Source: an uncultured Rhodospirillaceae bacterium (lineage in GTDB: Bacteria; Pseudomonadota; Alphaproteobacteria; CAAGCB01; CAG-977). From it: a DNA stretch of 64,000 nucleotides. The position numbers were made by a program, and so were the translations under genes. The notes under the pieces are model-generated. The model did no database searches. It was not told the DNA's origin and saw only the letters and a list, made by a program, of their open reading frames with translations. The stretch is from positions 9,504-73,503 of the forward strand of contig URSF01000007.1 in NCBI GenBank assembly GCA_900550445.1, given 5' to 3'. How positions within the stretch are numbered: position 1 is the first letter of the stretch; every line of letters starts with the position of its first letter. Shown here piece after piece: positions 16,782 to 25,463 of the stretch.

Positions 16782-18520
16782 TCGTCGTATCCTTCATTCG
16801 GTTGGGCGGCTGCTTCGGAAAAACTGTCGGTTTCATAACCGTACTCTTCCGATTCGTTTTCTTCCTCTTTCTGCAGCCGGATCGTGTCGATGCGCGCGCC
16901 GGGGAAAGCCTTCAACACAGCGGTAACCAAAGGGTGCTGCGTCATTGTTTTTTTCAGGTTTTCGGCGTTTGTGCGCGCCTGTTGGATTAAAGTCTGTCCT
17001 CCCTGCCGGCCGACAACGGTGACAATCCATTGCCTTCCCGTCCATTGGCGCAGCTTTTCCACCATTTCACCGGCCAGATTGTTCGGCGCGCGGTCCATCG
17101 GGAAAAATTCGATTTTGCCTTGTTCAAAAGAAACAAGGCTGACAAAATTTTCAACGTTGTAAGCAAACATCATTTCGTTTTGTTTGTAAGCGTACGCGGC
17201 AATGTCGGCCAAAGAATTAAACATAACCGTTTCCTGCGGCCGCGTTTGAACCGCCGGCACGGTATTGCCGGAAATACGTACGCCGCTCCACCCGCTTTGC
17301 GCGGAACCGGCCGGCGGGACGGACGGCGCGGCGGACGTCTGAGCGGCGGAAACGGAAATGCCGCCTGATTTTATTTCTTTAATCATATCGCCCGGCGTCG
17401 GCAGATCGGCGGCATAAGCCAGACGGATCAAAACCATTTCGGCCGCCTGTTTTTCAGAAGGCGCTTTTAATGTTTCGTCAATGCCTTTTAACAACATCTG
17501 CCATGTTCTTGTCAGAACGGACATCGGCAGCTTTTCTGCCATTTCCGTGCAGCGCTGCCGTTCCGCGGCAGCCATAGAGCCGTCGTCGGCCAGCTCCGGC
17601 GCGATTTTCACTCTGGTCAGCCAGTGCGTCAGCTCCAGAAGATCCTGCAAAACGATTACGGGGTCGGCTCCGGAAGCATATTGTTTGGAAAAAGACTCCA
17701 AAGCTTCTTTTATTTCGCCTTTCATAATCTGTTCATACAGATCAACGACGGCGGCGCGGTCGGCCAACCCGATCATTGCGCGGACAAATTCTGCCGTAAC
17801 GTCGCCGCCCCCGTGCGCGATCGCCTGATCCAGCAAAGACAACCCGTCGCGCACCGATCCGTCCGCGGCGCGCGCGATCAGCTTCAGCGCTTCTTCCTGC
17901 GCCGTGACGTTTTCTTTTTGTACGATATTTTTGAAATGAGCCGTTAATAATTCGGGTTCGACGCGGCGCAGATCAAAACGCTGGCAGCGTGACAGGACAG
18001 TTGTCGGGACTTTGCGGATTTCTGTCGTGGCAAAGATGAATTTGACGCGTTCGGGCGGTTCTTCCAGCGTTTTTAATAACGCGTTGAACGCCGCGGTCGA
18101 TAACATGTGCACTTCGTCGATGATGTAAATTTTAAACCGGGCAGAAGTCGGATTGTAGCGCGTCGTTTCAATAATTTCGCGCACGTTGGCGACGCCGGTG
18201 TTGCTGGCCGCGTCGATTTCCACGACGTCGACGTGGCGGTCTTCGGCGATTGCGCGACAATGTTCGCATACGCCGCACGGCTGTGTCGTCATGCCGCCTT
18301 TGCCGTCCGGTCCGACGCAGTTCAAAGCGCGGGCGATAATGCGCGCGGACGTCGTTTTGCCCACGCCGCGAATGCCGGTTAAGATATAGGCTTGCGCAAT
18401 TCTGTTGGTTTCAATGGCGTTTTTCAGCGTCCGTACCAAAGCTTCCTGACCGACCAGATCGGCAAAAGTCGTCGGGCGGTATTTGCGGGCAAGAACGCGG
18501 TATTCTGTTTTGTCTGTCAT
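16778..18520 (-). CDS. dnaX: DNA polymerase III subunits gamma/tau
   Basis: A 580-aa clamp-loader ATPase. Walker A G-I-R-G-V-G-K-T lies at 49-56, a four-cysteine zinc module near 68-86, the D-E-V-H-M-L Walker B box near 135, and the sensor motif S-R-C-Q-R near 180. A proline/alanine linker leads to a C-terminal tau-like domain (about 430-560). No clear A-AAA-AAG slippery site with a stem was found, so a separately made gamma form is not supported. SRP RNA lies just upstream. Confidence 0.95.
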   Translation of the reverse strand: MTDKTEYRVLARKYRPTTFADLVGQEALVRTLKNAIETNRIAQAYILTGIRGVGKTTSARIIARALNCVGPDGKGGMTTQPCGVCEHCRAIAEDRHVDVVEIDAASNTGVANVREIIETTRYNPTSARFKIYIIDEVHMLSTAAFNALLKTLEEPPERVKFIFATTEIRKVPTTVLSRCQRFDLRRVEPELLTAHFKNIVQKENVTAQEEALKLIARAADGSVRDGLSLLDQAIAHGGGDVTAEFVRAMIGLADRAAVVDLYEQIMKGEIKEALESFSKQYASGADPVIVLQDLLELTHWLTRVKIAPELADDGSMAAAERQRCTEMAEKLPMSVLTRTWQMLLKGIDETLKAPSEKQAAEMVLIRLAYAADLPTPGDMIKEIKSGGISVSAAQTSAAPSVPPAGSAQSGWSGVRISGNTVPAVQTRPQETVMFNSLADIAAYAYKQNEMMFAYNVENFVSLVSFEQGKIEFFPMDRAPNNLAGEMVEKLRQWTGRQWIVTVVGRQGGQTLIQQARTNAENLKKTMTQHPLVTAVLKAFPGARIDTIRLQKEEENESEEYGYETDSFSEAAAQPNEGYDE

Positions 18521-18550
18521 GATTTTACGGGCGGCGTTAAGAAAAATATA

Positions 18551-18645
18551 AGGAAACCGGACAGCGACCCGCTTTAAAACCGTTACGGCTGCTTTCTTCC
18601 GAACCTGACCGGGTTGGCGGCCAAACCGTCCGCAGCCGGTTCCCG
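18551..18645 (-). ncRNA. ffs: Signal recognition particle RNA (small bacterial type)
   Basis: On the minus strand the sequence contains the conserved apical domain: GGTCAGGTTCGGAAGAAAGC then AGCC. The predicted 5' end (GGGAACCGG) pairs with the 3' end (CCGGTTTCC), giving a hairpin of about 95 nt as in 4.5S RNA. It lies immediately upstream of dnaX, a common site for ffs. Exact ends are estimates from the base pairing. Confidence 0.9.
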
Positions 18646-18816
18646 CTTTCTATTTATGAGTATTTTTGATTTAAGTGCAAGCAGAACTTTTTTTTATTTT
18701 TGCAGCAGGCCGTGAAAGCCTTTATTTTTCGCCGTTTTTCGATCAAAGCTTGACAAAAGGTTATTTTGTGTTTTTTCTGTTGTCCACTTGACTTGTTTTT
18801 TCCAGGAGTACGCTTT

Positions 18817-19758
18817 ATGGCTAAAGCTATTGTTTTTCCCGGCCAGGGCTCGCAGGCCGTCGGTATGGGAAAGGATCTGGCGGACGCGTTTACGGTTGCC
18901 AGAGAAGTTTTTTTGGAAGTCGATGACGCTTTATCTGAAAACCTCAGCAAAAAAATGTTTGAAGGCCCGGCGGAAGATCTGCTGTTGACCGAAAACGCCC
19001 AACCGGCGCTGATGGCCGTCAGTATGGCTGTCGTGCGTGTTTTGCAGCAGGAAGGCAAAATTTCGCTGGCGGAAACGTTTAAATATGCCGCGGGGCATTC
19101 TTTGGGCGAATATTCGGCTTTGTGTGCTGCCGGCGCGTTTGACGTAACGACGGCTGCCCGTTTGTTGCGCATACGCGGCAAAGCGATGCAGCAGGCTGTT
19201 CCCGTCGGACGGGGCGGCATGGCCGCTTTGATCGGCGCCGATTTGGAACAGGCCAAAGAAGTCGCGGCCGAAGCGGCGCAGGGCGACGTCTGCGTCGCCG
19301 CGAATGACAATGCGCCGGGACAGGTTGTCCTCAGCGGAACGACGGCGGCGATTGACCGCGCGGTCGAAATCGCGGCGAAAAAAGGGATTAAGCGGGCGGT
19401 AAAACTGGCCGTCAGCGCGCCGTTTCACAGCCCGATGATGCAGCCGGCGGCCGACGTTATGGCCGAAGCTTTGGCGGCGGTGCGGATTAAAACGCCGCGT
19501 TTCCCCGTGATTGCGAACGTTACGGCGCGTCCGGTGACGGCGCCGGAAGAAATTGAAAAGCTGCTGGTTGCACAGGTGACGGGATCCGTCCGCTGGCGCG
19601 AAAGCATGCTGTTCGCGCAGGAAAACGGCGTTGATACTCTGGCGGAAGCCGGATCAGGTAAAGTGCTGACCGGCATGGCCAAACGCATTCACCCGGAATT
19701 AAAGGGCATTGCGTTGAATACGCCGCAGGATATTGAAGAATTTTTAAAAACGCTTTAG
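18817..19758 (+). CDS. fabD: Malonyl-CoA:ACP transacylase
   Basis: A 313-aa enzyme that loads malonate onto ACP to start fatty acid elongation. The nucleophile lies in G-H-S-L-G (S95), with the early Q-G-S-Q motif at 10-13 and the second histidine in A-P-F-H-S near 206. The ATG at 18817 has AGGAG nine bases upstream; earlier starts in frame lack one. A TTGACA box at 18750 with a weak downstream -10 suggests a promoter, but this is uncertain. First gene of the fatty-acid cluster. Confidence 0.95.
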   Translation: MAKAIVFPGQGSQAVGMGKDLADAFTVAREVFLEVDDALSENLSKKMFEGPAEDLLLTENAQPALMAVSMAVVRVLQQEGKISLAETFKYAAGHSLGEYSALCAAGAFDVTTAARLLRIRGKAMQQAVPVGRGGMAALIGADLEQAKEVAAEAAQGDVCVAANDNAPGQVVLSGTTAAIDRAVEIAAKKGIKRAVKLAVSAPFHSPMMQPAADVMAEALAAVRIKTPRFPVIANVTARPVTAPEEIEKLLVAQVTGSVRWRESMLFAQENGVDTLAEAGSGKVLTGMAKRIHPELKGIALNTPQDIEEFLKTL

Positions 19759-19792
19759 TGTTGAACGTCAACTTTAAAAGTTAGGATACAAA

Positions 19793-20527
19793 ATGGACTT
19801 TACAGGAAAATGCGCTCTGGTTACCGGAGCAACCGGCGGGATCGGCCGCGTTATCGTTAAAAAACTGCACGATGCGGGGGCGACGGTCATTATTACGGAT
19901 ATGCGTCAGGAAACGCTTGACGAATTCGCCGCCGAATTAAAAGAACGAGTTTTCGCTTTTGCCTGCAATCTGGGCGACCCGGCCGATATTGACGCGCTGG
20001 TTGCCAAAGCGGAAAAAGCGGCCGGCGCGATTGACATTCTGGTCAATAACGCCGGACTGACCAAAGACAATCTGTTTATGCGTATGAAGGACGAAGATTG
20101 GAATTTGGTTTTAAATGTAAACCTGACCGCCGGTTTCCGTCTGGCGCGCGCAGCGATCCGCGGAATGATGAAACGCCGTTACGGGCGCATTATTTCGATG
20201 GCTTCGGTTGTCGGCGTAACGGGCAATCCGGGGCAGGCGAATTATTCCGCTTCCAAAGCGGGCATGATCGGTATGACGAAATGCCTGGCGGCGGAGGTTG
20301 CTTCCCGCGGAATTACGGCGAACTGTGTGGCTCCGGGCTTTATCAAGACCGCGATGACCGACGCTTTGCCTGAAGAAGCAAAGGAAAAACTGGCACGCGG
20401 TATTCCGATGGCCCGTCTGGGACTGCCGGAAGACGTTGCCAACGCCGTTGTTTTCCTGGCCAGTGACGAAGCGTCTTACATTACCGGACAGACGATTCAC
20501 GTTAACGGCGGAATGGCAATGATTTAA
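19793..20527 (+). CDS. fabG: 3-oxoacyl-ACP reductase
   Basis: A 244-aa short-chain dehydrogenase that reduces beta-ketoacyl-ACP with NADPH. The nucleotide loop T-G-A-T-G-G-I-G lies at 11-18, N-N-A-G near 85, and the catalytic S138, Y151 and K155 are in place. The family length is about 245, so it is complete. Placed between fabD and acpP as in many proteobacteria. Confidence 0.95.
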   Translation: MDFTGKCALVTGATGGIGRVIVKKLHDAGATVIITDMRQETLDEFAAELKERVFAFACNLGDPADIDALVAKAEKAAGAIDILVNNAGLTKDNLFMRMKDEDWNLVLNVNLTAGFRLARAAIRGMMKRRYGRIISMASVVGVTGNPGQANYSASKAGMIGMTKCLAAEVASRGITANCVAPGFIKTAMTDALPEEAKEKLARGIPMARLGLPEDVANAVVFLASDEASYITGQTIHVNGGMAMI

Positions 20528-20533
20528 AGGCGC

Positions 20534-20600
20534 TTTCCCGTTTTCGGGAAACCGGTCTTTTGACCACTGCCGTATTTTTTGACTGGTAAAGGTCAAAAAA
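20534..20600 (+). other. Two hairpins between fabG and acpP
   Basis: A 7-bp stem (TTTCCCG / CGGGAAA, 20534-20551) is followed by a 9-bp perfect stem (TTTTTTGAC / GTCAAAAAA, 20575-20600). Neither has a clean T tail on plus. They may act as an attenuator or processing site that lets acpP, needed at high level, be expressed apart from fabG. Confidence 0.45.
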
Positions 20601-20678
20601 GTATGTTAAAGAATGTTGCTTTCGTGAGTGTCTTTGCCTTTTAGACGGGGACACCGTGTTTAACAAGAGGAATATAAA

Positions 20679-20912
20679 ATGAGTGATATTGCCGAACGCG
20701 TAAAGAAAATTGTCGTAGAACATCTGGGCGTCGATCCTGCTAAAGTGACCGATTCTTCCAGCTTTATCGACGACTTGAACGCAGATAGTTTGGATACCGT
20801 TGAATTGGTCATGGCGTTTGAAGAAGAATTTTCCGTTGAAATTCCCGATGACGCTGCCGAAAAAATCCTGACCGTTCAGGACGCTATCGACTACATCAGC
20901 AAGAACGCTTAA
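20679..20912 (+). CDS. acpP: Acyl carrier protein
   Basis: A 77-aa acidic protein with the phosphopantetheine site D-S-L at 36-38 (S37). It carries acyl chains during fatty acid, lipid A and related syntheses. Ribosome site AAGAGGAA. It is isolated from fabG by a 151-base spacer with hairpins and from fabF by another hairpin, as often seen for this abundant protein. Confidence 0.97.
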   Translation: MSDIAERVKKIVVEHLGVDPAKVTDSSSFIDDLNADSLDTVELVMAFEEEFSVEIPDDAAEKILTVQDAIDYISKNA

Positions 20913-20927
20913 TAACGTTGAAATATC

Positions 20928-20965
20928 CGTGCCGATTTTTTCCGATGATTCGGAAGGTCGGCACG
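20928..20965 (+). terminator. Nested hairpin after acpP
   Basis: An 8-bp outer stem (CGTGCCGA / TCGGCACG) encloses a second short stem (CCGA / TCGG). There is no strong T run after it, so it may be a weak terminator or mRNA-stabilising structure between acpP and fabF. Confidence 0.5.
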
Positions 20966-21017
20966 TCTTGCATAAAATTTATCAATTCTTTGTCTTTTTA
21001 ATCTTTCAGGGGTCAGT

Positions 21018-22277
21018 ATGAGAAGAGTCGTTGTTACGGGTATGGGAATGTTGTCGCCGATGGGGCGCGGTGTGGAAACAACCTGGCAGGGGTTGATTCA
21101 GGGAAAGTCTGCAATTACTCCGGTAACAAAATACGACGTTTCAGAATCTCCGGCAAAAATTGCGGGACAGATTCCGCTGGGAACGGGCGAAGGACAATTT
21201 GATCCCGATTCCGTTATGACTCCGAAAGAACAACGCCGTGTCGATCCGTTTATTTTGTACGGCCTGTGCGCCGGGACGGACGCCATGGAAGATTCCGGCT
21301 GGAAACCCGAAACGGAAGAAGACCATTTCCGTTCCGGCGTTATGATCGGCGCGGGAATCGGCGGTTTAAGCGCTATTTCCGACAGCGCGGTCGTTTTAAA
21401 GGAACAGGGCCCGCGTCGCATCAGCCCGTTCTTCATTCCGTCCTGTCTGATTAACCTGATTTCCGGCCAGCTGTCGATTAAATACGGCCTGTACGGCCCG
21501 AATCATTCCTGCGTAACGGCCTGCGCGACCGGCACGCATGCGATCGGCGACGCCGCCCGTCTGATTATGTGGGGCGATGCGGACGTTATGGTCGCCGGCG
21601 GCGCGGAAGCGGCCGTCCACCCGCTTGCCATGGCCGGATTTGCTCAGGCCAAGGCTTTGTCCACCCATTATAACGACACGCCGGAAAAAGCGTCCCGCCC
21701 GTGGGATAAAGGACATGACGGCTTCGTTATGGGCGAAGGCGCGGGCGTTATCGTTTTGGAAGAATATGAACACGCGAAGAAACGCGGCGCGAAGATTTAC
21801 GGCGAAATTGCCGGCTACGGTTTGTCCGGCGACGGATATCATGTAACGGCGCCGGCGCCTGACAGCCGCGGATCAAAGCATGCCATGCGCATGGCTTTGA
21901 AAAACGGCGGCATGAATGTTGAAGACGTCGGCTATATTAACGCGCACGGCACGTCCACGCCGGCCGGCGATATTTTGGAAGTCAATGCGGTCAAAGACGT
22001 GTTCGGTCCTTATGCGACAAAGGTTTCAATGTCTTCGACGAAATCAAGTATAGGCCATTTGCTGGGAGCCGCCGGTGCGGTAGAAGCGATTTTCTGTTTA
22101 AAGGCGCTGCAGGAAGGCATTATGCCGCCGACATTGAATCTGGAAGATCCGATTGAAGGCGCCGAAGATATGGATTTGGTCGCGTTAAAGGCCAAAGAAC
22201 GCAAATTAACGGCCGTGATGTCCAACTCGTTTGGTTTCGGCGGTACGAACGCTTCCGTTATTTTCAAAGCCGTTTAG
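21018..22277 (+). CDS. fabF: Beta-ketoacyl-ACP synthase II
   Basis: A 419-aa condensing enzyme. The active cysteine is C169 in T-A-C-A-T-G, with histidines in N-A-H-G-T-S-T (near 315) and I-G-H-L-L-G-A-A-G (near 350), and the glycine loop F-G-F-G-G-T-N near the end. It elongates acyl-ACP by two carbons. The length is that of FabF rather than FabB or FabH. mltG starts 10 bases after its stop. Confidence 0.95.
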   Translation: MRRVVVTGMGMLSPMGRGVETTWQGLIQGKSAITPVTKYDVSESPAKIAGQIPLGTGEGQFDPDSVMTPKEQRRVDPFILYGLCAGTDAMEDSGWKPETEEDHFRSGVMIGAGIGGLSAISDSAVVLKEQGPRRISPFFIPSCLINLISGQLSIKYGLYGPNHSCVTACATGTHAIGDAARLIMWGDADVMVAGGAEAAVHPLAMAGFAQAKALSTHYNDTPEKASRPWDKGHDGFVMGEGAGVIVLEEYEHAKKRGAKIYGEIAGYGLSGDGYHVTAPAPDSRGSKHAMRMALKNGGMNVEDVGYINAHGTSTPAGDILEVNAVKDVFGPYATKVSMSSTKSSIGHLLGAAGAVEAIFCLKALQEGIMPPTLNLEDPIEGAEDMDLVALKAKERKLTAVMSNSFGFGGTNASVIFKAV

Positions 22278-22287
22278 GACGTTTTGA

Positions 22288-23550
22288 ATGGCTGCCGGCG
22301 GACGGTTGTTTCTCAGATTATTTGTGCTGGTTGTCATTTGTCTTTCCGGCGGCAGCGTTTTCAGCTTTTATTCTTTGCTTTATGAGCAGAACGACATTGC
22401 CGAATCAACGGTTATTCTGGTTGAAAAAGGGGAAAATCTCAATCAGATTGCCCGCCGCCTGAAACGGGATAATTTGCTGAACAGCGTGGCCGTTTTTAAA
22501 GTCGCCGCCAGACTTTCCGGAAAATCAACGCAGCTGAAGGCCGGGGAATACCGTATTCCCGCGCGTGCCAGTGCCAAAGAAATATTGGATATTCTGGTGT
22601 CCGGGCAGACGGTTGTTCGCCGCGTTACCGTTCCCGAAGGAAAAACCAGCCGGCAGATTTTTGATCTGTTGATGCAGACGCCGGGACTGTTCGGTGATTT
22701 GCCCGAACCGCCGGCGAACGGATCGTTGCTGCCGGAAACGTATGTTTTCAGCTATGGCCTGCCGCGCAAAGTTATTTTGGAACGCATGCTGAGCGGCATG
22801 AATAAAACGATTGAAGAACTCTGGCCGTTACGTGATCCCGATTTGCCTTATACGACGAAAGAAGAAGCTCTGGTGCTGGCTTCGATTGTTGAAAAAGAAA
22901 CGTCCGTACCCGCGGAACGGCCGCGAATTGCCGGTGTGTTTGTCAACCGTCTGCGCAAAGGTATGCGTCTGCAAACCGACCCGACGGTTATTTACGCGGT
23001 GACGGACGGGACAATGGAATTAAACCGCCGCCTGACACATAAGGATTTAAGAACGGATCACCCGTTTAATACGTACGTCAACAAAGGGCTGCCTCCCGCG
23101 CCGATCTGCAATCCGGGCCGCGAATCGATACAGGCGGTTTTGCAGCCGCAGAAAACGAATGAAATTTACTTTGTTGCCGATGGGACGGGCGGACATGTCT
23201 TTTCCCGGACGTTTGAAGAACATAAGCGTAATATTGCCAATTGGAAAAAGGCCCGTCGCAGAAAATTGACGCAGGCTGCCAGACGGGCAAGAGCCGCTGC
23301 GGTAAAAAAAACAAAAGCCACGCCGGCGAAAGCGGCCGTAAAGACTCCCGTGAAAAAAACGGGTGCATCTGCGTTGCCGGCTGCCCGGCCGATTCCGAAA
23401 CCTGCGCCTGTGTCAAAAATGGAAGAAATACTGGATCAGCAGGATTTGTCTTTGGATATTGTTGATGACGCTTTGGTGGAACAGGCGGCTGAAAAACCCG
23501 TTGACCCGGCTGTTTCACAACGAAAGGTTCCGCCGGCCGGGAGAAAATAG
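22288..23550 (+). CDS. mltG: Endolytic murein transglycosylase MltG
   Basis: A 420-aa inner-membrane protein with one N-terminal helix (about 9-30), a LysM-like segment, and the YceG domain with the catalytic glutamate in I-V-E-K-E-T (E202). It cuts nascent glycan and sets chain length. About 90 residues at the C-terminus are rich in Lys, Ala and Pro and are not part of the usual domain. The stop is directly followed by the ATG of the next gene (TAGATG). Its position after fabF is typical. Confidence 0.92.
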   Translation: MAAGGRLFLRLFVLVVICLSGGSVFSFYSLLYEQNDIAESTVILVEKGENLNQIARRLKRDNLLNSVAVFKVAARLSGKSTQLKAGEYRIPARASAKEILDILVSGQTVVRRVTVPEGKTSRQIFDLLMQTPGLFGDLPEPPANGSLLPETYVFSYGLPRKVILERMLSGMNKTIEELWPLRDPDLPYTTKEEALVLASIVEKETSVPAERPRIAGVFVNRLRKGMRLQTDPTVIYAVTDGTMELNRRLTHKDLRTDHPFNTYVNKGLPPAPICNPGRESIQAVLQPQKTNEIYFVADGTGGHVFSRTFEEHKRNIANWKKARRRKLTQAARRARAAAVKKTKATPAKAAVKTPVKKTGASALPAARPIPKPAPVSKMEEILDQQDLSLDIVDDALVEQAAEKPVDPAVSQRKVPPAGRK

Positions 23551-24294
23551 ATGAAAATCCTTTTTCTTTTAGTTTTTCTTTTTTGTTCTCAGGCTTTTGC
23601 TTCACTTGAAGACGGACAGAAAGCGTTTGTCCGGGGGGATTATGACAAAGCTTTTGAACAATGGCGCCAAGCTGCGGAAGACGGCGATTTAACCGCTCAG
23701 CGTAACATTGCCCATCTGTACCGCTGGGGAAAAGGTGTGCCGCAAGATTTGACACAGGCGGCTTTTTGGTATTATACGGCGGCGAAGGGCGGGCTGGATA
23801 CGGCTCAGTATAATCTGGGCGTCATGTACCTGCGTGGCGAAGGCGTGCCCCGCAACGAAGAAGAAGGCATTATCTGGCTGGAACGCGCTGCAGAGCAAAA
23901 TAACGAAAAGGCAAAGAAAAAGCTGGCTCATTTAAAGGTGGAAATTGAACATGAACTGCCGACAGAAGAAGAATTGCTGGCGCCCGTAAAGCAAAAACCG
24001 ATAAAAACAACCGGTAAAACGCCAGTCAAAATGATGACGGTCAGTAAAAAAGAACCGCCTTTATATGCTCATTTGGCTTCTTATTATACGCAAGAAACGC
24101 TGGAAAAAGGCTGGAAAGAATTAAAACAGACTTTTCCGGGGCTGGAACGGTTTAAAACGGTTGAAACACAGGTAACTCTGCCGGAAAAAGGAAAATATAT
24201 TCGCCTGTATATCAAAGGAAAACCCGCAGATATCCGTCATATCTGCGCTCGATTAAACGAAAATAAACAATATTGCCTGATCAGCTATCCGTAG
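23551..24294 (+). CDS. Exported Sel1-SPOR protein
   Basis: A 247-aa protein with a signal peptide (cleavage near A-F-A-S, residue 17) and three Sel1 repeats (about 20-130). A linker leads to a SPOR-like domain at about 168-245 (Y-A-H-L-A-S-Y, C-A-R-L-N). SPOR domains bind denuded glycan at division sites, so coupling with mltG points to peptidoglycan work at the septum; this is inference. Its 3' end overlaps the converging CNNM gene by 14 bases. Confidence 0.75.
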   Translation: MKILFLLVFLFCSQAFASLEDGQKAFVRGDYDKAFEQWRQAAEDGDLTAQRNIAHLYRWGKGVPQDLTQAAFWYYTAAKGGLDTAQYNLGVMYLRGEGVPRNEEEGIIWLERAAEQNNEKAKKKLAHLKVEIEHELPTEEELLAPVKQKPIKTTGKTPVKMMTVSKKEPPLYAHLASYYTQETLEKGWKELKQTFPGLERFKTVETQVTLPEKGKYIRLYIKGKPADIRHICARLNENKQYCLISYP

Positions 24295-25351
24295 GCTGCT
24301 GCGGCGCAATCTGATTTATTTTATAAGAATTTTTTCCGGCTTTTTTGTTGGACCAGATCAATTTGGCATAAGTGCGCATGTCGATAACCTTGTCCGTTTC
24401 GTCCAGAATTTCCTGTCCCAGAATAGTTTCCAGAACGTCTTCCATCGTCACAATACCCAGCCAGGTGCCCAGTTCGTCATAAACGACGCCGATATGGTTA
24501 TGGGTGCGCAGCATTTCCGTAAAAACGTAATCGACGTTGGACGTCGACGCGATTTCCAAAATAGGACGGATAGAATCGTTGATCGTCAGCGTCGGATCTT
24601 TCCCCAGCATATCGGATTTGTGGACATATCCCAGAAAAACTTCTTCTTCTTCGTTTTTCATGACGGGATAGCGTGAAAAAGAATGTTGTGTCGCCGTTTC
24701 GATGAATTCTTTGATGGATATGCCGGCCAGAACGGTAGCGCAGACGTTGCGGGGAGTCAGCAGATTTTTAATTTTAATGTCTTCCAGGTTCAGCGTGTTG
24801 CAAATCATGTTGTATTCATCGTCGTCCAGAAAATTTTCCGTATGCCCCATTTTCGTCAACGCTTTGATTTCTTCGCGGATATCGGTTTTGACGCCGTTTT
24901 TGGGCGTAATCAGAGCGGTAATCAGTTCGAACAGTTTTAAGAACGGTTTAAGGACGAATAACATAATGCCTAAAGTGAAACATAATAGGCCGACCAGTTT
25001 TTGCCAGTATGTCGCTCCGATTGTTTTGGGAATAATTTCGCTGCATGTCAGGATCAGAACGGTCATGACGGCCGAAGCCAACGCAACGTATTGAGAACCG
25101 AAAACGACGGCGACTTGCGCCCCGATACAGGCGGCTCCTGCGGTGTTGGCAATCGTATTGAGCATTAAGATGGCGGCCAGAGGGCGGTCGATATGTGATT
25201 TTAAAAAGGAAATTTTTTTATAAAGCCGCGGTTCGTTTTCTTCCAGCCGGGCAATATAACTGGGCGTGATGGACAGCAAGGACGCTTCCATCATTGAGCA
25301 TAAGAAAGAAGTACCGACCGTAAGTACGACCAGAACGATTAAAAGAGTCAT
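24281..25351 (-). CDS. CNNM/CBS-domain membrane protein (HlyC/CorC family)
   Basis: A 356-aa protein with an N-terminal CNNM (DUF21) transmembrane domain (about 1-140) containing S-E-I-I-P-K-T-I-G. Two CBS domains follow (about 190-320), including R-Y-P-V-M and G-I-V-T-M-E-D-V-L-E. Family members are linked to Mg2+/Co2+ or Na+ transport and metal tolerance. The usual C-terminal CorC/HlyC domain is missing or reduced. Confidence 0.85.
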   Translation of the reverse strand: MTLLIVLVVLTVGTSFLCSMMEASLLSITPSYIARLEENEPRLYKKISFLKSHIDRPLAAILMLNTIANTAGAACIGAQVAVVFGSQYVALASAVMTVLILTCSEIIPKTIGATYWQKLVGLLCFTLGIMLFVLKPFLKLFELITALITPKNGVKTDIREEIKALTKMGHTENFLDDDEYNMICNTLNLEDIKIKNLLTPRNVCATVLAGISIKEFIETATQHSFSRYPVMKNEEEEVFLGYVHKSDMLGKDPTLTINDSIRPILEIASTSNVDYVFTEMLRTHNHIGVVYDELGTWLGIVTMEDVLETILGQEILDETDKVIDMRTYAKLIWSNKKAGKNSYKINQIAPQQPTDS

Positions 25352-25417
25352 AAAAAAACCTCAAAGGAAAAAATGTAATATAAAAAAATTATCACTAAAG
25401 TGAGAATGGGTAAAGTG

Positions 25418-25452
25418 AAAACGGCGGAAAAGATTTCCGCCGTTTTGTTTGT
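25418..25452. terminator. Bidirectional terminator between aaxC-like and CNNM genes
   Basis: A 12-bp stem (AAACGGCGGAAA / TTTCCGCCGTTT) with a short loop and T-rich flanks lies just after the antiporter stop on the minus strand. It is the 3' end of the arginine system transcript. Confidence 0.75.
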
Positions 25453-25463
25453 TTTCAATATGA

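Noticed and set aside
16778..18520. Programmed frameshift in dnaX
   Set aside because: No A-AAA-AAG slippery heptamer with a following stem was seen at the expected position.
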